Positions 1 to 7,941 of a stretch of 32,283 nucleotides of DNA are shown here, piece after piece (position 1 is the first letter of the stretch; every line of letters starts with the position of its first letter). Source of the stretch: a virus. The position numbers and the translations under genes were made by a program. Location: positions 1-32,283 of the IMG/VR virus record IMGVR_UViG_3300022539_000518; one strand, 5' to 3'. A model generated the notes under the pieces. The model searched no databases. It was not told where the DNA came from and worked only from the letters and a program-made list of their open reading frames with translations.

Positions 1-28
1 TTTAAAACTGGGTGCAAATATTGGGAAT

Positions 29-83
29 CTAACAAGCGGGTGAACTTGACGCCCTGATCGGGCGCAAGTTACCCATCCGTTAG
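29..83. repeat. 55-nt interrupted inverted repeat (structured element)
   Basis: The arms pair in order as CTAAC/GTTAG, GGGT/ACCC, AACTTG/CAAGTT and CGCCC/GGGCG around a TGATC loop, with one small internal loop and two single-base bulges, about 20 bp in all. It lies just downstream of the last leftward gene. No T-run follows on either strand, so it is not a standard intrinsic terminator. It could be a structured 3' end, a small RNA or a protein or packaging site. Confidence 0.6.
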
Positions 84-105
84 AAATATCATTCTCTAGG
101 ATTAA

Positions 106-264
106 TTATTGACCTTTTTCCTTTTTTGATGATAATTTCTTTATAGCCATACCGATAATATCAACAGCGATATCATCGTAAGGCCATGGCGTAATCTTAA
201 CAATCTTTTCAGCCACGAAAAAACCCAATAAAATCCATTCCCAATTTGCGAAGATCCATTCCAT
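106..264 (-). CDS. Small holin-like membrane protein (52 aa)
   Basis: This short reading frame has a strong ribosome site (GGAGG, 7 bases before ATG). The N-terminus MEWIFANWEWILLGFFVAEK forms one hydrophobic segment at about residues 3-18, followed by an amphipathic stretch and a lysine-rich tail (KKLSSKKEKGQ). Similar tryptophan-rich small proteins occur at the ends of phage late operons and are often called holins. It is the last gene of the leftward train. The endolysin candidate is some 30 kb away, so the lysis role is inference from shape and position; it could also be another small virion or membrane protein. Confidence 0.6.
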   Translation of the reverse strand: MEWIFANWEWILLGFFVAEKIVKITPWPYDDIAVDIIGMAIKKLSSKKEKGQ

Positions 265-279
265 TTTTAATCCTCCAAT

Positions 280-768
280 TTAAAGGTTAGTTTCTGTCAT
301 CTTCGCCTTATATGCCTCTATGACCTCAGCCGTGTGAATCTTCTTAGCCACTGCTTTTGACATCACATCGGCACTAGAAGGATCATCCCCTGGCATTATC
401 CAACTTCGATGGTATTTTTTTGAGACTTCTTTTTCTTCATCAAAGATTCTGGTTATCCTTCGGACTGCTATCTTGCCATCTTCTTCAGGAATTCTATCAT
501 ATTTTATTATTTCCTCAAGACCAACCCCAGTGGGTTCTTGTTTCTCAGCATCAAAGTCAGCCAGCACCTTCTTATCAGTAATCGCCGCAACTATATCCTT
601 ACTTTTATCATCCCATCCTTCCATATTGTTTACATCAGCAGGTGTCATGGGGTCGCCATACTTCTCGTCTATGACTTTCCCATCCTTGATATATTCAGTC
701 ACAATCCTTACCTGGATGTTACCATTCTCTGTAACTGAATGATGAAATTTATTGATTTTTGCTATCAT
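280..768 (-). CDS. Phage protein with internal duplication (162 aa)
   Basis: The start at 768 is chosen because AGGAGG precedes this ATG at good spacing; an in-frame upstream start at 825 has no such site and would overlap the next gene. The protein looks like two versions of one module. Residues ~15-45 (GNIQVRIVTEYIKDGKVIDE... then DPMTPAD) resemble residues ~100-135 (GKIAVRRITRIFDEEKEVSK... then WIMPGDD). The second copy, with a PGDD turn and a helical tail with IHTAEVIEAYKAK, resembles small proteins often found near tail genes of phages. It lies between a tail-fibre-like gene and the holin-like gene. Function unknown; a tail-associated or chaperone role is possible. Confidence 0.75.
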   Translation of the reverse strand: MIAKINKFHHSVTENGNIQVRIVTEYIKDGKVIDEKYGDPMTPADVNNMEGWDDKSKDIVAAITDKKVLADFDAEKQEPTGVGLEEIIKYDRIPEEDGKIAVRRITRIFDEEKEVSKKYHRSWIMPGDDPSSADVMSKAVAKKIHTAEVIEAYKAKMTETNL

Positions 769-781
769 GTCTCGCCTCCTT

Positions 782-1387
782 TTATATGAAATATGTGCCT
801 GTGACATACATGCACCCTGTACCAAATTCGGCCACTGTCACATAATCGACAACCGTCCCGCTTGTAACTTCGGCAATTTTAAAATATTCTCCGCCAGCGG
901 CCTGTATTTCTATTACTGGAGTACCATTGAACGTAACATTATGTAAATAGACTGGTCCTGTTTGATCATACGCTGCTGCTATAGTTCCAACCGGGAAAGG
1001 CAAATCACGGAAAAAGGCATCATTAGCGCCTGTCATCCCGCCAACCCCAGCTATTTCCATCACAATAATAAAATGTACACACTTGCCAATCTTGACATAT
1101 TTTCCTGCATGAACAGTATAAGTTGCCTCGTTTCCACCTCCAGAGGCATCAAACATGCCAAGCGTGAAACCTCCCTCCTCATAATCATCCAGTGTGTTTG
1201 GGTCTGCGCTTGGAACGGCTGTGGCGGGAAAGGCTATTTGGCCGCCTGTGAGATCGATGGTAGGGATAGTAGCTTGCCCTGTAAAGGTGGGTGAATCTAT
1301 TAAATAGGGTTCTAATTCCTTAACCAACCTTTCAAGCCAAACGTCTAAGTGCAGGATATCTGTTTTGGGGGGATAGTATAGTTTCAT
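782..1387 (-). CDS. Tail fibre/appendage-like protein (201 aa)
   Basis: The N-terminal helix (residues 1-30) is followed by a beta-rich Gly/Thr/Val sequence. Residues ~63-75 read DPNTLDDYEEGGF, a close match to the DDYEEG(T/S)(F/W) motif that is common in phage tail-fibre and receptor-binding proteins. The remainder (YTVHAGKYVKIGKCVHFIIVMEIAG... and following strands) fits the beta-strand domain seen after that motif. The gene overlaps the upstream large virion protein by ATGA, implying coupled translation. It is likely a component of the host-recognition apparatus. It lacks a long fibre region, so it may be a short tip or adaptor. Confidence 0.75.
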   Translation of the reverse strand: MKLYYPPKTDILHLDVWLERLVKELEPYLIDSPTFTGQATIPTIDLTGGQIAFPATAVPSADPNTLDDYEEGGFTLGMFDASGGGNEATYTVHAGKYVKIGKCVHFIIVMEIAGVGGMTGANDAFFRDLPFPVGTIAAAYDQTGPVYLHNVTFNGTPVIEIQAAGGEYFKIAEVTSGTVVDYVTVAEFGTGCMYVTGTYFI

Positions 1388-3654
1388 AATCTTCCTATTC
1401 CCTCTATGCCCTTAATGCCTTTTGCTTTTCTTCTGCGTGGCCCATATGTTTGCAAACCAACACCGAATACACCCAGACCTGCAAGGGGTATTAATTCCGG
1501 ATCTTCTTTAGCAAGATCATATATATCTTGTATTACCATCGGCGTAAATCTTTTGGCTATTTCTTCAGATACTTTAACTTCCTTACCCCCAATTTCCTTT
1601 TCTCCCAGCATCGTTTTAACGAAAGAAAGTACCGGAGCAAATTTCGATTCAAGGAACCTTCCCCCGATTTCCCAACGAGTTAATGGCCGATACCCCTCCC
1701 CGAGAGTTATAACTTTACCCGTTGTTGAGCTAACATATTCCCCTGAAAGTATCTGTCCCGCAGCTCTCATATACTGCTGAAACCCTCCCAGTATATCAAT
1801 CCTGGTATTACCTATTTTAATTTTAAGAAAATCGGCACTTCTGGGGTCTGTACCAACATCCGCACCGCCAAGCTTTGCCAGCCCTAAGACTGTTGTTGTC
1901 ATTCCCGTAAGGACAAACAATGATTTTAAAGCCTCTTTTCTTACAAAAGGGCTTGCATTAATATAATATGCAGGATTGAGTAAAGTAAGACGAGCTGCCA
2001 TTAAACGGGGGGAAAATAAAGCAGAGTTTAACATAACGGCAGATTTCTCTAAACCTCCTAATGAGCCCCTTCCTGATGCTGCATTGACGAATTTTGCTAT
2101 TTCGGTACTTAAATCTATATTTTTTGAAGCATTGAGTCCAAGTTTATCAGCTTGCCTAATCAAATCCTCAAACACATCTGCTCTTAGCTTATTAAGAAAT
2201 CCTACATAGGCCCTGCTGGATGCCCTAACACCTCGTCCTATACCTGGTATTTTTTCAGCCCATGAGGACATGAAGATTTCTTCCCTCAGGCCTATTTCTT
2301 GACCTAATTCAGTTAAGGCAAGTTTGCTTTCCCGCATCAAATTATAAGTAGGTTTTTGCTTTATTGATTCTTGCAGGGCTGCAAAACTTTTTTCACTTCC
2401 AAATAACTTGAACATTCTTTTAAAGCTGGAGAAAAATCGCTTGGGATGACTTATAAGCATAAGCCCTTGTCTGAAAGGTGCTGACAAGTCAAAAGAAGAC
2501 ATCAAAGCCCGTGGTATATTCAATGCTTCAGCAGTGCCCTTCTTGACTTTTTGCCAAGTGGTTCTTTTTTTCAATAATGTTTTAATAAAGTCAGGTGGGA
2601 AAACCTTACGCAGCATTGCTAATTGGCTATCAGTAGGTAGCACTCCGCCTTGTGCCCCTACGAGCCTTGCTAAACCTTCCCCCGCTGTAATTTCGTCCCA
2701 TCCTTCAACCGCAGGAGATTCATGGACCAATTCAAACAAATCATCAATATCTTGCTGAGTTACTTTAGTCCGTATTGATTCATATTCTACTTTTGGCAGT
2801 TCCCCTTTCAATTTGCTCTTTTGTATAATAAAACCTTTTTCTCCTTTTACTTTTACTGCCATTGCTTTTTCTATTCGCTTACCCCGCTCTATAGAGTATA
2901 ATGTTTCTTGCATTTTACGTTTGGATGCTGCTTCTTTTATTGCAGTACCGATTCTTGCGATGGCAGGAGCGGCCCTACTAATTTTAGCCGCCTGTGCTGT
3001 AGCAGCTTCAGCCATTATTTCTCTTCCAAACTTTTCAGCCGCAGCCTTAACCATAGTTTTTTCTAACTGCTTTGCTGATAGCGCCTTGACTCCAGCCTTT
3101 AGACCAGCACCAGGGATATCACTTACTCCACCTGTAAGCCAAGCCGCCCCTTTTTTGATGGCTACTTTACCTATACCAAGTAGACCCGCTCCGGTACGGG
3201 CTGCTCCATATCCTCCCGCTACTGTAGCGGCCAATGCTGCCCCTGTAGGCTCTTCGAAATAGCCCATACGAGTGGTAGGTGCTCTTTTAGCAATTTCAGG
3301 GAATTGTTTAGAAAGACGGTCAAAACCTTGTTGGAGAGCTTTTAAATCTTGATCTTTTTCATATTTTCCCCATAAATACTTTATTGCTTCTCCTGCTTCT
3401 CCTTTAGGTCTTTCCCATTGTTGTGGTTTTAGTTTTTCAGGATCATAAGTGATATGACCAGCTGTAGCATAATCAATGATTTTTTCTACAGGGCTTGGAC
3501 CAAAACCGCCAGAAGCGCCGCCATGTCTTTTATCGAATTCTTCTGGACTGAGAATAGCAGTTTTACCAATCTTCTTATCAAATTCTCCTGGTGAAAGGAT
3601 TGTAGCTTTGGTTTTATGTTTGTCATCAAATTCTTCGGGAGACAATACTTTCAT
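1384..3654 (-). CDS. Large internal virion (ejection-type) protein (756 aa)
   Basis: The protein opens with three copies of a 15-16 residue unit carrying L-S-P-x-E-F-D-x-K (residues 3-46). An Ala/Gly-rich stretch (residues ~135-165, AALAATVAGGYGAARTGAG) and a long helical region follow. Residues ~380-560 contain SSFDLSAPFRQGL, an aromatic/basic SHPKRFFSSFKRMFKLFGS segment and RAYVGFLNKLRADVFEDL. This block is familiar from large phage virion proteins, often classed with large polyvalent protein-associated domains. A hydrophobic segment near residue 590 (SLFVLTGMTTTVLGLAKLGG) could span a membrane during DNA entry. It is probably carried in the capsid and ejected with the DNA, as inferred from size, helicity and place among tail genes. 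Confidence 0.75.
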   Translation of the reverse strand: MKVLSPEEFDDKHKTKATILSPGEFDKKIGKTAILSPEEFDKRHGGASGGFGPSPVEKIIDYATAGHITYDPEKLKPQQWERPKGEAGEAIKYLWGKYEKDQDLKALQQGFDRLSKQFPEIAKRAPTTRMGYFEEPTGAALAATVAGGYGAARTGAGLLGIGKVAIKKGAAWLTGGVSDIPGAGLKAGVKALSAKQLEKTMVKAAAEKFGREIMAEAATAQAAKISRAAPAIARIGTAIKEAASKRKMQETLYSIERGKRIEKAMAVKVKGEKGFIIQKSKLKGELPKVEYESIRTKVTQQDIDDLFELVHESPAVEGWDEITAGEGLARLVGAQGGVLPTDSQLAMLRKVFPPDFIKTLLKKRTTWQKVKKGTAEALNIPRALMSSFDLSAPFRQGLMLISHPKRFFSSFKRMFKLFGSEKSFAALQESIKQKPTYNLMRESKLALTELGQEIGLREEIFMSSWAEKIPGIGRGVRASSRAYVGFLNKLRADVFEDLIRQADKLGLNASKNIDLSTEIAKFVNAASGRGSLGGLEKSAVMLNSALFSPRLMAARLTLLNPAYYINASPFVRKEALKSLFVLTGMTTTVLGLAKLGGADVGTDPRSADFLKIKIGNTRIDILGGFQQYMRAAGQILSGEYVSSTTGKVITLGEGYRPLTRWEIGGRFLESKFAPVLSFVKTMLGEKEIGGKEVKVSEEIAKRFTPMVIQDIYDLAKEDPELIPLAGLGVFGVGLQTYGPRRRKAKGIKGIEGIGRL
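3517..3648 (-). repeat. Three tandem LSPxEFDxK peptide repeats
   Basis: Residues 3-46 of the 756-residue virion protein hold VLSPEEFDDKHK, ILSPGEFDKKIG and ILSPEEFDKRHG at 15-16 residue spacing. The DNA copies differ at several positions, so the repeat is kept at protein level. Such short linear motifs at an N-terminus could be docking or packaging signals. Confidence 0.85.
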
Positions 3655-4667
3655 TTAAGTACCCCAATTTCCTTGAGGACTTGCTCAACTGTCATTCCTG
3701 TCTTATTTGCTTTATTTTGTACTTTTGCCGGCGTCCATTCTGCGGCAATTGCTTCTTGTGGCAGTTTTATGATTTTCGTTCTATTATCGAAACTTGTGCT
3801 ATCCCAGTAAGCTACTTCATTCTGGGTATTCATATTATTGAATTGAGGGCCTTCGGCCCCATAAATAGCTTTATCCTGTCTACCTTTTGTGAGGATTAGC
3901 CTTTTTCCCCCTACGGTTATCGCTTTTCCAATTTTAAGTTTCTCCATGCCGATATTAATTTGGGATGCCCCCGCCGTTGCCATAGTTTTTTTCCATTCTG
4001 TAAAACTATCCTTATAGCCTTGTTCTTTGGCATATTCATATTGTTCAATCAAAGCCTGTTTTTTTCCTGCCCCTGTAATTGTAAGATCGTATTCTTTTAT
4101 TCTTTGGCCTTCTGGAGTAAAAGCAGGATAAAATACATCACCCTTACTGTTTATTACAGGTTTGCCATGTTTAATTTGAGGATAAAATTCTTTAAGTCCA
4201 CCATCTTTTGTTGGTTTAAATAGTTTGCCATCCTTCCTTAGTAATCCATGTTGTTCGTATATAATTCTGTCCATATTAAATGTTTCGGGTGGGATATAGC
4301 CAGCCTGATTTCCATATTTCCAAATTGTGCCACCTTTTTCCAATTTTTCTAATTTCAGGGTAGGTCTTGTGAGTTTTGTACCCGTTCTTTTAAAAGTCAA
4401 ATCTGCTTTTGTTGAGGGCTGCCCACCATATCCTCGCAATCCCATTTCTTCCGGTTGATATTCCGTCCAACCTTCAGATAGTAATTTTTGTGACAATTGC
4501 TCTTCTTTTGCAAATTGACCCGTTTCAAATTCTTCCTCAAATTTTTCCTTTCCTAACTTATGCTGAAAGTAATACCCCATCATACTCATCAAGAATTGTG
4601 GCATCTGTCTTTGAAAAGGACTTTCATATGGCCTTGGTCTAAATTGGGCCGGGATATTGGTAATCAT
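3651..4667 (-). CDS. Unknown virion-module protein (338 aa)
   Basis: I do not recognise a family. The N-terminus is Pro/Arg/Met-rich (MITNIPAQFRPRPYESPFQR). A charged helical stretch follows at residues ~38-65 (GKEKFEEEFETGQFAKEEQ), and then beta-rich sequence with many Lys and Gly. The C-terminus (EAIAAEWTPAKVQNKANKTG) is again helical. It overlaps the next gene by ATGA and sits between two candidate internal or tail proteins, so it is probably a structural or ejection protein. Codon use and the coupled start support a real gene. Confidence 0.7.
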   Translation of the reverse strand: MITNIPAQFRPRPYESPFQRQMPQFLMSMMGYYFQHKLGKEKFEEEFETGQFAKEEQLSQKLLSEGWTEYQPEEMGLRGYGGQPSTKADLTFKRTGTKLTRPTLKLEKLEKGGTIWKYGNQAGYIPPETFNMDRIIYEQHGLLRKDGKLFKPTKDGGLKEFYPQIKHGKPVINSKGDVFYPAFTPEGQRIKEYDLTITGAGKKQALIEQYEYAKEQGYKDSFTEWKKTMATAGASQINIGMEKLKIGKAITVGGKRLILTKGRQDKAIYGAEGPQFNNMNTQNEVAYWDSTSFDNRTKIIKLPQEAIAAEWTPAKVQNKANKTGMTVEQVLKEIGVLK

Positions 4668-4689
4668 ATCTATCTCCGTTTTAAATTAT

Positions 4690-5856
4690 CTACCCACCTG
4701 TCCCACCTGGGTAATACTGCTGCCCTGTGGCTGGATCAATGCTTGGCTGTTGTGTTTCACCAGGGTAGCCTCCCGCAGCAGGGTAGCCTCCCGCAGCAGC
4801 AGGCGCAGGCGTTTCTCCAGGAAAATATATATCTGCGCTACTTGTGATTGCTTCAGGCATCATATAAGGCAACATTGCTGGCATCATCTGATAAGGCATC
4901 ATCTCTCCTTGCCATGCTTGCTGTTGTTGCAACATAGCTGCCTGATCTGCGGCTCCTTGAGCTTGCAGAGTTGATTGTGCGCCATATCCGGCCGCTTGCT
5001 GAGATGCCCCATATTGCTGTCTTTGTTTCTCCAACAATCCGGGCGCCATCATTCCCCATCCAGTCATTGCCATTGAAGGTGCGGCTTTTTGCATATACTG
5101 ACCCATAACATCTGCTGCTGCGCCTGAAGGGCCTGCTCGCTGAGCGCCATAAGCACCTCTGCCTTGTAATTGCTGGCCCATCATTTCCATTCCACGCATA
5201 TAGGGCTCTTCTATCCCTGCCCTCACGTTCGGATCAAGGCCAGCATACCAACCGGCAGTAGGTGCAGGCGCTTGCCCTATAGCAGCCGGATCAAATGTTT
5301 GCCCTGGCTGTGTAACGGCAGCTCCGGGAGTCGGCAAAGGTATTGGATCTAACCATTGGTCCCCTGGAGGGACTACAGGTCCGCCTTGTTGCCTCGGCGT
5401 CAATGGCATTGTTGGCCGCATTCCTGGCTGCATCCCTGGTTGCATACCTGGCTGCATCCCTGGCGTTACCGGCCCTCTTTGTTGCCCCGGTGTCAATGGT
5501 ATAACTTGCCCACGTTGCTCCGGCACGAATACCTCCGGCCCTGCTTCTCCGACAAGATAAGGTGCCTGACCTACGGGGCCACCATATTGTCTGCTTTCCG
5601 GTGGCTTCTCAAATGCTGCTATATCCGTTTGCCCTGCAAGATTTGCCGCCGTTGGAATAGTGCCGGCCTGAGCGCCGTACATACCACCCATCATCGGAGC
5701 CATCCAGTTATACATCTGGCGCTGCGTCGGATTCCAGGCATATCTGAGATAAGTGGGAAGAGGTTGGCTTAACTCTTTTTGTAATCGTTGATTTTGCCGA
5801 TCTGAATACATTTGATATAATAGTGCCGCTCCACCTACGGCTGCTGCATATCCCAT
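4690..5856 (-). CDS. Low-complexity virion protein with tape-measure-like GEAGPE motif (388 aa)
   Basis: The N-terminus has a small hydrophobic Ala/Gly segment (residues 2-14) and then a Met/Gln/Pro/Gly-rich body. Residues ~90-120 contain GGPVGQAPYLVGEAGPEVF followed by VP; this GG-x-V...VGEAGPE-x-F-V-P pattern is normally seen in tape-measure proteins of long-tailed phages. Next come four PGM(Q/R) units (about residues 131-146), further PGQ/PTPG stretches, a Gln/Ala/Met-rich helix (residues ~220-315) and a Gly-Tyr-Pro C-terminus. At 388 residues it is far too short for a long-tail ruler. It could be an internal or ejection protein, or a short-tail ruler. Confidence 0.7.
   Translation of the reverse strand: MGYAAAVGGAALLYQMYSDRQNQRLQKELSQPLPTYLRYAWNPTQRQMYNWMAPMMGGMYGAQAGTIPTAANLAGQTDIAAFEKPPESRQYGGPVGQAPYLVGEAGPEVFVPEQRGQVIPLTPGQQRGPVTPGMQPGMQPGMQPGMRPTMPLTPRQQGGPVVPPGDQWLDPIPLPTPGAAVTQPGQTFDPAAIGQAPAPTAGWYAGLDPNVRAGIEEPYMRGMEMMGQQLQGRGAYGAQRAGPSGAAADVMGQYMQKAAPSMAMTGWGMMAPGLLEKQRQQYGASQQAAGYGAQSTLQAQGAADQAAMLQQQQAWQGEMMPYQMMPAMLPYMMPEAITSSADIYFPGETPAPAAAGGYPAAGGYPGETQQPSIDPATGQQYYPGGTGG
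4761..4796 (-). repeat. Two perfect 18-nt tandem repeats in coding sequence
   Basis: CAGGGTAGCCTCCCGCAG occurs twice head to tail on the plus strand. It encodes the Gly-Tyr-Pro-Ala-Ala-Gly repeat near the C-terminus of the 388-residue virion protein. The perfect DNA identity suggests recent slippage. Confidence 0.9.
5418..5465 (-). repeat. Four 12-nt tandem repeats encoding PGM(Q/R)
   Basis: Four units of GCAT(C/A/T)CCTGG(C/T)T lie in tandem on the plus strand and encode the Pro-Gly-Met-Gln/Arg array of the 388-residue virion protein. The units differ at third-codon-type positions, so the array is older than the 18-nt repeat nearby. Confidence 0.85.
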
Positions 5857-5857
5857 T

Positions 5858-6355
5858 TTAATCTCCTTCCGATTTCTTCACATACTTTCGTTTATAATTA
5901 CTTCCTATTCTCCTTTTTCCGATATGGATATATTCACTTTTCAATGTCTCAAGCCCAAAAGGTTCCAATCTTTCTCGAAGATGAATCCCCAATTTCTTAT
6001 TCTGAGAATGAAACATGAAATATTTGAGATTATTCTTTTTTAAAAAATCTGGAAAAGCCTCATAAAGTTTCTGAACTAACTCCTCATCCTTCTCTTTCAT
6101 AAAGATAAAGTTACGAATGCCAGTGGAATAATACGGGGGCCCTGCCAGTTGAAAACAAGTAAACCCGATTGGTTTCTCATCCTTTATTGCCGCCCATAAT
6201 TCTATAGTTCCATACATGAAATAACTCATAATGCTATGCGCTGACATATTCGGTTCTTTTAAAATATCGGAAAATTCCACAATTAAGGGCCACATAGACT
6301 GCTGGAGATAATCTAAGTTATTCACAAGTGCAATTTCTCTTTTAACTTCTTCCAT
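5858..6355 (-). CDS. GNAT-like acetyltransferase-fold protein (165 aa)
   Basis: The length and pattern fit a small GNAT domain. An N-terminal helix pair is followed by the strand TIELWAAIKDEKPIGFTCFQ (about residues 50-70, typical of strands 2-3 with the W-x-A-x-x-D/E-x-x-x-x-G-F/V pattern). A middle strand (GIRNFIFMKEKD) and a helix (EELVQKLYEAFPDFLKKNN) then lead to a late strand (KYFMFHSQNKK). A clean Q/R-x-x-G-x-G/A acetyl-CoA loop is not obvious, so activity is uncertain. Similar proteins are often found among phage tail genes. It starts two bases from the next virion gene and may act on a virion or host protein. Confidence 0.6.
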   Translation of the reverse strand: MEEVKREIALVNNLDYLQQSMWPLIVEFSDILKEPNMSAHSIMSYFMYGTIELWAAIKDEKPIGFTCFQLAGPPYYSTGIRNFIFMKEKDEELVQKLYEAFPDFLKKNNLKYFMFHSQNKKLGIHLRERLEPFGLETLKSEYIHIGKRRIGSNYKRKYVKKSEGD

Positions 6356-6366
6356 ATTTCAATCCA

Positions 6367-7941
6367 TTAATAATTCCCCTGCATCTGAAATCCGATTCTT
6401 ATCTCATTTATACTATATGGCTCATTTTTCAGATCGGTGCCCCATTTAATCTGATTCAGTCTCGCCGTCTCATCCATATAGATAACTGCATCATCAGGAT
6501 TATTCATGCTCACCGAACCTACTGATTTCCATGAAGCTCCTTTAACCTCACCGGGGGTATCCCCCCCACGCCAATAAAGATCGATATTGGCTGCCTGTTT
6601 TTGTGCTATCCCGAACCATACTTCCAGGATCCTTTTCATTCTTGTCTTATCCGGCAAAGGTAGAATAGGCTCTATCCTGTAAGATTCCCAGTTTGCAGCA
6701 TCATCCCCCTCGGATACGGAGGCATAAAGATGACCATTATTCCCATCCATGACAAGTTTGGAAATTTCAGATGTATAATAACTCCAGAAATCAGCAGGCC
6801 AGGCATCATCTGTTAATATTGCAAGATCCTCCCATGTCATGTCTGCCCAATATCGCCATGTATTCAAGCATCTGACAACTTTATTCTCATGTCGCCATTG
6901 GCCCGTATTTCTGTTGAAAAAGATTATTTTAGATGGGTTGGTGTCATTATCGACCGGAATATTCCAGGCAAGTTCATTGGTGAATGGTATCCAGGTACTT
7001 GTTATCAGATTATTGTAAGCAGTAGGAATACGAGATATCATACCATCATAAGGTTCAGAGATTACAAGCGGTTCTCTTGTGCCATCGAACTTACAGAAGC
7101 CTTTCTGTTGATCAAAGAAATAAAGGAATGTGCCATCACTTACAATGCAAGAATGATTTACACTACCCCAGCCTTTTAATACTTGTAGGAGGCTAAAAAC
7201 GGGACTCTGAGCACTATAATAGTCCATCCTATATATGTCAGTCTCACCAAAGATAAAGGCTGCATTGTGGCCTAATACATGACCCCCTGTGATAGAATCT
7301 CCCTCTTTGTATAACTGATTTGCTGCCGGGAACTCTGTGACGGCCAGGGCGTCTGTATATCTTATGTCTATGTCAGGATTTGTTTGTTGAGTATTATAGA
7401 GACCTATTATTCTGTTGGTAAAATTCAGAAGGTATTTAGGCTGAAACTCATCACCTGTATCTATTAGTTTTGTTAAAGCCGTATCATCATGATCACATTT
7501 ATAAGGTGTATGTTCTCCATTATCTGCAAACACCATATGAGCGCCATACTGGATAATGGAATATAGATCTATGGCATTCAGAGCGAATGTGATTGAGGTT
7601 GAATCGGTTATTAGAACCGGATCTCGACTGGCATCGTATCTGTAAACCTGGCCGCTATCGAAAATGAATTGCTTTCTATTTGTGCCATCCCATAATTCAT
7701 GTAGGCCCAGACATACCGAGCCAGTAACAGTTTCACATGAGGTGGCAGTATTACTCCACTGCGCCCTGCCGTAAGCCTTACAGCAAGAATCCTTTTCTCT
7801 TTCCAGGTCAAAGTTCTGGCCTCCAGTATCATGACAGGCCCAGACTTTACCCTCCGGATCTAAAGGCTGCATAAGAGTAATGCTGTCTATTGCACAGTTA
7901 TTTTTTGTGCCTAATATGGGTTTTAAAGTTAGATAGTTCAT
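6367..7941 (-). CDS. Tail nozzle-like beta-propeller protein (524 aa)
   Basis: The sequence is beta-rich with repeated aromatic/Gly units. Examples are HELWDGTNRKQFIFDSGQVY, FLYFFDQQKGFCKFDGTREP and ELAWNIPVDNDTN...IIFFNRNTGQW, which are spaced like blades of a propeller. Size and position after the adaptor gene match the nozzle proteins of short-tailed phages (T7 gp12 type or P22 gp10 type). These form the distal tube that closes the head and carries DNA out. Assignment is by pattern and synteny, not by a diagnostic residue. The cysteine-rich N-terminal third (CHDTGG, DSCCKAYG, TSCETVTGSVC) is unusual. Confidence 0.65.
   Translation of the reverse strand: MNYLTLKPILGTKNNCAIDSITLMQPLDPEGKVWACHDTGGQNFDLEREKDSCCKAYGRAQWSNTATSCETVTGSVCLGLHELWDGTNRKQFIFDSGQVYRYDASRDPVLITDSTSITFALNAIDLYSIIQYGAHMVFADNGEHTPYKCDHDDTALTKLIDTGDEFQPKYLLNFTNRIIGLYNTQQTNPDIDIRYTDALAVTEFPAANQLYKEGDSITGGHVLGHNAAFIFGETDIYRMDYYSAQSPVFSLLQVLKGWGSVNHSCIVSDGTFLYFFDQQKGFCKFDGTREPLVISEPYDGMISRIPTAYNNLITSTWIPFTNELAWNIPVDNDTNPSKIIFFNRNTGQWRHENKVVRCLNTWRYWADMTWEDLAILTDDAWPADFWSYYTSEISKLVMDGNNGHLYASVSEGDDAANWESYRIEPILPLPDKTRMKRILEVWFGIAQKQAANIDLYWRGGDTPGEVKGASWKSVGSVSMNNPDDAVIYMDETARLNQIKWGTDLKNEPYSINEIRIGFQMQGNY

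Noticed and set aside
2813-3262. Rightward 149-codon frame inside the large virion gene
   Set aside because: Mirror of an Ala-rich helical coding region; hydrophobic random-like product and no ribosome site.
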